DNA of 15,962 nt, from positions 1-15,962 of the forward strand of contig URSW01000017.1 of the NCBI GenBank assembly GCA_900550625.1, given 5' to 3'. This stretch comes from an uncultured Eubacteriales bacterium. GTDB lineage: Bacteria > Bacillota > Clostridia > Oscillospirales > CAG-272. The first letter of the stretch is position 1; each line of letters opens with the position of its first letter. Both the position numbers and the translations under genes were made by a program. Under the pieces are notes generated by a model. It had not been told where the DNA came from. It searched no databases and worked only from the letters and a program-made list of their open reading frames with translations. Below are positions 1 through 4,656 of the stretch, piece by piece.

Positions 1-186
1 GTTATCCGTTATCCGCGATATAGCCTTTACCGTATCAAAACCGAAGGATATATTCGGCACATATACGCCGTCCATAATATCGAGGTGGAGCATATCCGCT
101 CCTGCGGACGATGCTCGACATATCTCATCCTCAAGATGAAGCATATCCGCGGCAAGCACGGACGGCGCGATTTTAATTTTCTTCAT
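1..186 (-). CDS. rpe: Ribulose-phosphate 3-epimerase, N-terminal part (runs off left edge)
   Basis: This gene interconverts D-ribulose 5-phosphate and D-xylulose 5-phosphate in the cytosolic pentose phosphate pathway. Only the first 62 residues are in the window. They carry the family signature: PSVLAAD at residues 8-14, AGAD at 28-31, then HLDIMDG at 34-40 followed by VYVPN. In the family, His34 and Asp36 are metal ligands and Asp36 is a catalytic acid/base. The ATG at 184-186 is preceded on the minus strand by ACGGAG about 7 nt upstream, and the protein begins at the usual family position. It lies downstream of ispD-ispF on the same strand, but 269 nt of hairpin-rich spacer with a likely terminator separates them, so it may have its own transcript. 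I recognised no convincing promoter in that spacer. Confidence 0.93.
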   Translation of the reverse strand, partial: MKKIKIAPSVLAADMLHLEDEICRASSAGADMLHLDIMDGVYVPNISFGFDTVKAISRITDN

Positions 187-288
187 TCGTTTCTCCGTAA
201 AGAATCAAAAACTTTTTTCATTCGCCGGGTGTGAAAATCCGACGGCTGACGTCAAACACGCGTTTTCGGCTCTGCCGCGCGCCTGCCG

Positions 289-343
289 ACCCCGTGTCAC
301 CGGGGTAAATAATTCATATCCTGTTAATGGCGGCTGAGCCGCC
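289..343. repeat. Short palindrome-flanked repeat, copy 1
   Basis: This copy consists of a CCCCG...CGGGG hairpin, the core ATAATTCA at 309-316, then the GGCGGC...GCCGCC hairpin at 329-343. The same order, with CCGG-GGT before the same core and a GGCGCCGCC palindrome after it, occurs at 9055-9092. Two copies do not prove a repeat family, but the shared core and flanks are more than base composition alone suggests. Confidence 0.35.
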
Positions 344-404
344 CCGAAACAGATTTCCGCTTTCCTGCAACGGACGTTGAAACAAGGAAGTGAATACAAT
401 GAGG

Positions 405-447
405 AAAGCGTAAAAATATCCGCTGCTTTGCCGCCGCAAGGCAGCGG
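405..447 (-). terminator. Probable intrinsic terminator of the ispD-ispF unit
   Basis: Arms CCGCTGC (420-426) and GCAGCGG (441-447) are perfectly complementary, with further inner pairs, and close on a CCGCCG loop. Read on the minus strand, the stem begins 9 nt after the ispF stop and is followed by GATATTTTTACG, a five-T run starting 4 nt after the stem. Hairpin strength is good and the T tract is modest, so partial read-through into rpe is possible. Confidence 0.6.
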
Positions 448-455
448 AAACTGTT

Positions 456-941
456 TTACCGTTCTTCGGAGGAGACGAGGCAGACGGCGTGCGCCGCGAT
501 TCCATCGCCCCTTCCCGTAAAGCCGAGATGCTCCTCGGTAGTGGCTTTTACGTTGACATCGCCTATATCGGCTCGGCAGGCTTCGGCAATTCTCCTGCGC
601 ATATCGGTGATATATCCGGCAAGCTTCGGCGCCTGTGCGATCACCGTACAATCTATGTTCTCCACATGATATCCCACGGCGTCAAGCTCGTTTATGCAGT
701 CCGCAAGAAGCTTCATGCTGTCGGCATTATTATATCTTTCATCGGTGTCGGGATAATGCGCCCCGATATCAGGCAGGGCGCATGCCCCGAAAAGTGCGTC
801 TATCAGCGCATGGATAAGTACATCTCCGTCCGAATGGGCTTCAAGTCCGTATCCGCACGGTATCTCAACTCCGCCGAGGACCATTTTACGCTCCGGCGAA
901 ATGCGGTGAACGTCATATCCGTGCCCTATTCTGAATTTCAT
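456..941 (-). CDS. ispF: 2-C-methyl-D-erythritol 2,4-cyclodiphosphate synthase
   Basis: The enzyme converts CDP-methylerythritol 2-phosphate to the cyclic diphosphate with loss of CMP, a cytosolic step of the MEP isoprenoid pathway; the family is a homotrimer. The protein is 161 aa, the usual length. GHGYDVHR at residues 6-13 gives the metal ligands Asp10 and His12, with His44 in VLIHALIDAL as the third. The AHSDGDV loop (35-41), DIGAHYPDTD (58-67) and TTEEHLGFTG (134-143) are the other conserved stretches. The ATG at 939-941 has GGAGG about 6 nt upstream. It starts 17 nt after the ispD stop and its ribosome binding site lies in that gap, so the two are co-transcribed. A terminator-like hairpin follows directly. 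Confidence 0.97.
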   Translation of the reverse strand: MKFRIGHGYDVHRISPERKMVLGGVEIPCGYGLEAHSDGDVLIHALIDALFGACALPDIGAHYPDTDERYNNADSMKLLADCINELDAVGYHVENIDCTVIAQAPKLAGYITDMRRRIAEACRADIGDVNVKATTEEHLGFTGRGDGIAAHAVCLVSSEER

Positions 942-958
942 AATACGCCTCCGTTTTA

Positions 959-1711
959 TCAGATATGCTCCCTGCTTTTCAGTATCGCCTCCGCCGTGAT
1001 CTCATCGCCGGGGTAGGTGATCTTGATATTGTCCGAGCCGCATTCGACAAGGCTGACCTTGAATCCGAGGCGCTCCGCGAGCATACAGTCGTCAGGGACC
1101 GCGACCCCGTCCTTTTTCGCCATATACGCACCCGCGCGGTACATATTGCACATGAACACCTGCGGTGTTTTCACAAGCCAGATACGGTCGCGGTCGAGCG
1201 TTTCGTCGATAACCTCGCCGTTCTCCGAATATTTGACCGTGTCGCGCGATCTCTCGGCAGCAGCCGCCGCCCCGCTTTCGTATGCGCGTCTCACCGTTTT
1301 TTCGATCAGCTCGGGGGTGACAAGGCATCGTGCCCCGTCATGGATGCAGACATACCGCGAATCGTCCGACACCATGTCAAAGCCCGCGAGGGAGGATTCC
1401 TGGCGGGTCTTTCCGCCTTCGACAATCTGGGTTACCTTGCCGAGCTTATACGTTATGCAGTACTCTCCGAGGAGGTCGAGCTCGTCTCGGCGTCCGACCA
1501 CAACGATCTCGTCTATAAGATCCGTATTTTCAAAAGCACGGATAGTGTGAACGCATACGGGAATGTTGTCAATGAGAAAATTCTGCTTTGTGATCTCTCC
1601 CGAGGAGAACCGCTCCCCCGTTCCCGCGCACAAAACGACCGCCGAGGTAAACGGATGCTTATTTCCGTTCCGGAAAATCTGCTTTGCCGCCGATGAAAAA
1701 ATATTTCCCAC
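959..1711 (-). CDS. ispD: 2-C-methyl-D-erythritol 4-phosphate cytidylyltransferase, divergent, with N-terminal extension
   Basis: IspD joins CTP and 2-C-methyl-D-erythritol 4-phosphate to give CDP-methylerythritol, the step two reactions before IspF in the MEP pathway. The 250-aa protein has a glycosyltransferase-A type nucleotide-binding fold: LCAGTGERF at residues 27-35 with Arg34, KQ at 42-43, GGKTRQES at 99-106 with Arg103, HDGARCL at 124-130, KTPQVF at 181-186 and NIKITYP at 228-234 with Lys230. Compared with the usual PKQ and QTPQ, it has Thr41 for Pro and Lys181 for Gln. About 22 residues precede the usual start. The GTG at 1709-1711 is chosen because GGAGGT sits 4 nt upstream; an out-of-frame ATG overlaps it, and no in-frame ATG lies nearer the domain. 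Related CDP-sugar pyrophosphorylases share this fold, but ispF as the next gene supports IspD. Confidence 0.9.
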   Translation of the reverse strand: MGNIFSSAAKQIFRNGNKHPFTSAVVLCAGTGERFSSGEITKQNFLIDNIPVCVHTIRAFENTDLIDEIVVVGRRDELDLLGEYCITYKLGKVTQIVEGGKTRQESSLAGFDMVSDDSRYVCIHDGARCLVTPELIEKTVRRAYESGAAAAAERSRDTVKYSENGEVIDETLDRDRIWLVKTPQVFMCNMYRAGAYMAKKDGVAVPDDCMLAERLGFKVSLVECGSDNIKITYPGDEITAEAILKSREHI

Positions 1712-1802
1712 ATTTACCTCCGCATGTGTTTTTGCGCCCGGCGCGGCGTCTTCCGAAGCTCTTCCGCCGCGACACGCCGCATGAGCGCAGTTTTATTATG
1801 TT

Positions 1803-1831
1803 ATTATATCACATTATTTTCCCGTTGAAAA
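1803..1831 (-). promoter_or_regulatory. Promoter of ispD-ispF
   Basis: On the minus strand the -10 is a perfect TATAAT (1808-1803) preceded by TGA, which makes it an extended -10. A -35-like TTTTCA (1831-1826) lies 17 nt upstream. The predicted start near 1797 leaves a leader of about 85 nt with a 7-bp inverted repeat (1743-1749/1774-1780). Confidence 0.6.
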
Positions 1832-1899
1832 TATATAACCGATATTTTTTACATTGTTCGGGCGAAAAAAGTTATTTACGGCAATATAATAATTAAGAC

Positions 1900-1927
1900 T
1901 TGAAGCGGCGGCGATTATCTGTTATTA
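1900..1927 (+). promoter_or_regulatory. Candidate promoter of pepD
   Basis: TTGAAG (1900-1905) and TATTAT (1922-1927) are spaced by 16 nt. A perfect TATAAT also occurs at 1885-1890, but no acceptable -35 lies at the right distance from it. Either would give a leader of roughly 100-135 nt for pepD. Confidence 0.35.
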
Positions 1928-1999
1928 TTATATAAACGGCGCAGTTATGCGGAAGTCTCCGCGAATTCCCTGCCGTTTCCCGAAATCCTCGGAAAGGAA

Positions 2000-2018
2000 G
2001 CCCCCGCCCGGCGGAGGC
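2000..2018 (+). promoter_or_regulatory. Hairpin covering the pepD ribosome binding site
   Basis: The only GGAGG before pepD (2013-2017) forms the 3' side of an eight-position stem with 2000-2007, with one C-A mismatch and a 3-nt loop. It is also 14 nt from the ATG, longer than usual. A weaker AGGAAG at 1995-2000 lies just upstream of the stem; if the stem folds, that site is brought to an effective distance of about 13 nt from the start. Confidence 0.45.
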
Positions 2019-2031
2019 AAAGCTTTGAAAA

Positions 2032-3417
2032 ATGAAAACAGCTACTGAAATTTTTGAAGAAATAACGCGCATACCGCGCGAATCAGGCCATGAGGAAAAG
2101 ATCGCGTCTTATCTTGAGGAGTTTGCGCGTTCGCACGGACTTTACTGTCTGCGCGACAGTGCGAACAACATCCTTATAAGAAAGCCCGGCAGCTCCGAGC
2201 CGGTCATTCTTCAGGGGCACTCGGATATGGTGTGCGAAAAGGAAAGCTCGTCCGATCACGATTTTTCCGCGGATCCTATCCCGCTTATCCGCGACGGCAG
2301 GTATCTTACCGCCGACAGAACGACTCTCGGTGCCGACGACGGCATATCGATGGCAGTAATGATGGCGCTTTTGTCGGACGACAGTGTGACCGCGTCGCTT
2401 GAGTGTCTCATCACGTCCGAGGAGGAGACCGGACTTTGCGGAATGAAGGCATTCGACTTTTCCCTTCTTAAGGGACGCACCATGATAAACCTCGATTCCA
2501 TGGACGAGGGTATCGCAACGGTATCCTGCTGCGGCGGAATGCGTTCCGATATCACCGTTCCCGCAGGACGCCGCCCCGGGCATCTTCGCGGATACGCCCT
2601 TCATCTGAAAGGCTTCTACGGCGGTCACTCGGGCGAGGATATCAATCTCGGAAGAACCAACGCGATCGAAGCCGCGCTCGGAATTCTCGGCACGGTGCCG
2701 GGCGTGAAGATAGACAAGATCCACGGCGGCTCGAAGGACAACGCGATTCCGAGAGAATGCGATATATATTTCGCGTCCGATGCCCAAAACGTGAAGGAAC
2801 TCATATCCGCGGAAAATGAAAAGCTCCGGGAAAGGGTAAGCGACGACGACCGTAATTACAGCGCGGAAGTCGAAGAATGCATTCTCGATTCGGTATTCGA
2901 AGACGGGCTTTACGAAAGGCTCGTTTCTCTGATAGGGTGTATCCCCCACGGAGTGACCGAAATGAATCCGGACATTCCGGGGCTTGTCAAGACCTCGGCG
3001 AACATCGGAAAAATACGCACATCGGAATGCGGAGTAAGCATAACGGTGTCGTCGCGTTCCTCCGACGAGGCGGCGCTTGACGCTCAGCAGGAAACGATAA
3101 ACTCAGCTGCGGACGAGGCGGGCGGTCACGCGCTCCACCGTGACAGATACCCCGGATGGGCGTTCTCGAAGGAAGGCAGAATACTGAAGGTTTATCTTGA
3201 AGCTTACGAATCGCTCTTTTCAAAGAAAGCCGTATACGAAGGCATTCATGCCGGTCTCGAATGCGGAATAGTAAAGGCTGCCGTTCCCGACATGGACATA
3301 ATCTCGATCGGAGCCGACATCCGTTCTCCGCACACGCCCGACGAAACGCTTGACACCGAATCACTCGAGCGTCTTCTGGCAACCGTGAAGGAAATTCTCA
3401 GACGTATTGAGCTTTGA
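2032..3417 (+). CDS. pepD: Aminoacyl-histidine dipeptidase, M20 family (PepD type)
   Basis: This cytosolic di-zinc peptidase hydrolyses dipeptides, typically Xaa-His, as part of peptide scavenging. The 461-aa length is close to that of PepD. The M20 metal centre is complete: QGHSDMV (His63, Asp65), TLGADDG (bridging Asp102), TSEEETG (catalytic Glu131, ligand Glu132), LDSMDEG (Asp155) and SPHTPDE near the C-terminus (His434). YGGHSGEDI at about 196-204 marks the lid/dimerisation domain, which runs roughly 185-395. There is no signal peptide. The ATG is the only plausible in-frame start; its ribosome binding site is unusual. The gene stands alone on the plus strand and its end overlaps the end of the convergent regulator by 20 nt, with no terminator visible between them. 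Substrate range within M20 cannot be read from sequence alone. Confidence 0.94.
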   Translation: MKTATEIFEEITRIPRESGHEEKIASYLEEFARSHGLYCLRDSANNILIRKPGSSEPVILQGHSDMVCEKESSSDHDFSADPIPLIRDGRYLTADRTTLGADDGISMAVMMALLSDDSVTASLECLITSEEETGLCGMKAFDFSLLKGRTMINLDSMDEGIATVSCCGGMRSDITVPAGRRPGHLRGYALHLKGFYGGHSGEDINLGRTNAIEAALGILGTVPGVKIDKIHGGSKDNAIPRECDIYFASDAQNVKELISAENEKLRERVSDDDRNYSAEVEECILDSVFEDGLYERLVSLIGCIPHGVTEMNPDIPGLVKTSANIGKIRTSECGVSITVSSRSSDEAALDAQQETINSAADEAGGHALHRDRYPGWAFSKEGRILKVYLEAYESLFSKKAVYEGIHAGLECGIVKAAVPDMDIISIGADIRSPHTPDETLDTESLERLLATVKEILRRIEL

Positions 3418-4072
3418 CGGGCAGTCTGCGGCGAAAGCGCTTATGTTCGAGGAAAAGCGGATTGAGCCTGTAGCCGCCGAATCGGCGCGTCAGGATCAGC
3501 TTCTTTCCGCATACTCTTCTTGATTTTGAATTTATATTCGAAACATGGACGCTCACCGTATTGCTTCTTGTCTCCGGCATCGTCTTTGCAAAGCAGCTGC
3601 GGACTATATCCTCCGCGGTATACCACTCGCGCATACCGAAGATCAGGAGCAAAACGATTGTCCTCTCGAGCCGTGTAAGCGCAAATTTTCTGCCGCAGAA
3701 CACAACTTTTCCCTCAGGATTAAAATATATTCCACCGTACGACGGCGTATCGGCATCGTTTCCGCAAAGCGCGGCAGCACGCGCTTTAAGAAACTGCACG
3801 AGATCGCCGTCGTTTTCTTCGCTGTAAAAATATGCGTCGGTGTTGATAATATTCTTTCCGGTATGATTTATGACTATGAGCTCGGCTTTATCCGCCGATC
3901 CGAGCGCCGAAATCTGATCTTCTCTGTCGGCGCAGAGCACGACGATATCCTTGCCGTGCGGGAAATGTACAAATTCCGACACACTGCAGAAAGCGCACGG
4001 AAGAAAGTCCGAAAGAGCCGAGTGTCTCAGAGCGAGCCCGCGCTCGGTGTTATCATCAACAATAACTATCAT
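3398..4072 (-). CDS. OmpR-like winged-helix regulator with degenerate receiver domain
   Basis: This 224-aa cytosolic protein is probably a DNA-binding transcription regulator. Residues 1-100 look like a response-regulator receiver: the start MIVIVDDN keeps the acidic pair Asp6-Asp7, but in DIVVLCADR the position of the phospho-accepting Asp is Cys47. The conserved Thr/Ser and Lys are not apparent either. Residues about 112-205 match the OmpR/PhoB winged helix: an ALTRLE stretch before the first helix, TVSVHVSNINSK as the recognition helix and LILTRRFGGYRLN as the wing. A basic tail follows. The ATG has GGAG about 7 nt upstream. No histidine kinase lies nearby, so it is an orphan that probably works without phosphorylation. 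It is divergent from the DUF4830 gene, a possible target, and overlaps pepD by 20 nt at its end. The target is inference. Confidence 0.82.
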   Translation of the reverse strand: MIVIVDDNTERGLALRHSALSDFLPCAFCSVSEFVHFPHGKDIVVLCADREDQISALGSADKAELIVINHTGKNIINTDAYFYSEENDGDLVQFLKARAAALCGNDADTPSYGGIYFNPEGKVVFCGRKFALTRLERTIVLLLIFGMREWYTAEDIVRSCFAKTMPETRSNTVSVHVSNINSKSRRVCGKKLILTRRFGGYRLNPLFLEHKRFRRRLPVKAQYV

Positions 4073-4116
4073 AATATTCTCCGTTCACGGTATAAAAAGA
4101 AAAAAACACGAATATA

Positions 4117-4125
4117 AATATATCA
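4117..4125 (-). promoter_or_regulatory. Candidate extended -10 for the regulator gene
   Basis: On the minus strand TGATATATT (4125-4117) is an extended -10 with no clear -35. It lies in the 77-nt divergent spacer shared with the DUF4830 gene and would give a leader of about 40 nt. I could not pick a convincing promoter for the plus-strand gene in the same AT-rich spacer. Confidence 0.3.
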
Positions 4126-4149
4126 CCACGGAAAGGAAGGGGCTTAGAT

Positions 4150-4656
4150 ATGTTTATCTGCACGCTGAAGGCAAGCAATATCAAATTTTTCGCCGCCGTT
4201 CTGGCAGCGGTGACGGTTCTTATCTCGATAATCGTTTTTTCCTCCGATGTCACCGCGCAGACCACCGACGCGATTGCAGCCGCAAATGAAAAAATAAGCT
4301 TTGAAAAGGTAAAGACAAACGAAGACAGAGTGAATTTTCTGAAGCAGTTCGGATGGGATGTCAACGAGACACCGAAGGAAGAGGTCACAATGAAGGTTCC
4401 CGCCGAATTTGACAAGGTGATGAACTCCTACAACGAAATACAGAAGAATCAGGGGCTCGATCTGTCAAAGTACAAGGGCAAGGAAGTCGTCAGATACACC
4501 TACGAGATCACAAACTACCCCGACTACGGCGGAACGGTATACGCAAACGTCATAATCCACAAAAACAGAGTAGTCGGCGGAGATGTCTGCTCCGCCGACG
4601 TTACCGGATTTATTTCGGGGTTTGCGATGCCCGAGGGAAAAAGCTCAGGAAAATGA
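4150..4656 (+). CDS. DUF4830 family protein with N-terminal membrane anchor
   Basis: Function is unknown. The 168-aa protein has one hydrophobic segment at about residues 12-31, followed by SSDVTAQTTD, so it is either a single-pass membrane protein with the rest outside or a secreted protein with an uncleaved or weakly cleaved signal. The remainder matches the DUF4830 pattern known in Firmicutes: RVNFLKQFGWDV (60-71), VPAEFDKVMNSYNEIQKNQG (83-102), LDLSKYKGKEV (103-113), then NYP (122-124) and the end VVGGDVCSADVTGF (141-154). The ATG has AGGAAGGGG about 8 nt upstream. It is divergent from the receiver-like regulator and convergent with the GH13 gene, overlapping its end by 12 nt. Its terminator lies inside the GH13 gene. 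Cys147 is conserved-looking, but no catalytic role is evident. Confidence 0.85.
   Translation: MFICTLKASNIKFFAAVLAAVTVLISIIVFSSDVTAQTTDAIAAANEKISFEKVKTNEDRVNFLKQFGWDVNETPKEEVTMKVPAEFDKVMNSYNEIQKNQGLDLSKYKGKEVVRYTYEITNYPDYGGTVYANVIIHKNRVVGGDVCSADVTGFISGFAMPEGKSSGK
4573..4599 (-). terminator. Candidate terminator of the glycogen operon, inside the DUF4830 gene
   Basis: Perfect 10-bp GC-rich arms GTCGGCGGAG (4573-4582) and CTCCGCCGAC (4590-4599) enclose a 7-nt loop. Read on the minus strand, the hairpin begins 45 nt after the GH13 stop and is followed, after TACTCTG, by five Ts (4565-4561). The 7-nt gap before the T run is larger than in a classical intrinsic terminator, so it may act as a weak terminator or a 3'-end stabiliser. 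Confidence 0.45.

Larger units (their letters stand above)
187..455. other. Structured spacer between ispF and rpe
   Basis: No convincing gene is present in these 269 nt. The spacer contains several inverted repeats: 289-294/301-306 (ACCCCG, 6-nt loop), 329-334/338-343 (GGCGGC, 3-nt loop), the 8-nt palindrome TGACGTCA at 247-254, and the terminator-like hairpin at 420-447. The ribosome binding site of rpe lies at its left end. Part of the spacer (289-343) resembles the glgA-glgP spacer. Confidence 0.6.
1712..2031. other. Divergent promoter region between ispD and pepD
   Basis: This 320-nt non-coding stretch is AT-rich from about 1795 to 1935 and GC-rich at both ends. It holds the ispD promoter (1803-1831), candidate pepD promoter elements (1885-1890 and 1900-1927), the ispD ribosome binding site and leader stem, and the pepD ribosome binding site hairpin (2000-2018). 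No small ORF with a ribosome binding site was seen. Confidence 0.6.

Noticed and set aside
205..651. 148-codon minus-strand frame covering the ispF-rpe spacer
   Set aside because: More than a third overlaps ispF in another frame, the composition is Arg/Cys-rich and no ribosome binding site is seen.
965..1696. 243-codon plus-strand open frame opposite ispD
   Set aside because: It covers the ispD coding sequence in antisense, shows no domain and has no upstream signal.
1885..1890. Perfect TATAAT as the pepD -10
   Set aside because: No acceptable -35 at 16-18 nt and no extended -10; kept only as an alternative to the 1900-1927 pair.
2083..2949. 288-codon minus-strand open frame opposite pepD
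   Set aside because: It is a shadow of the pepD gene in a genome with few stops in that antisense frame; composition is Arg/Val-rich with no recognisable domain.
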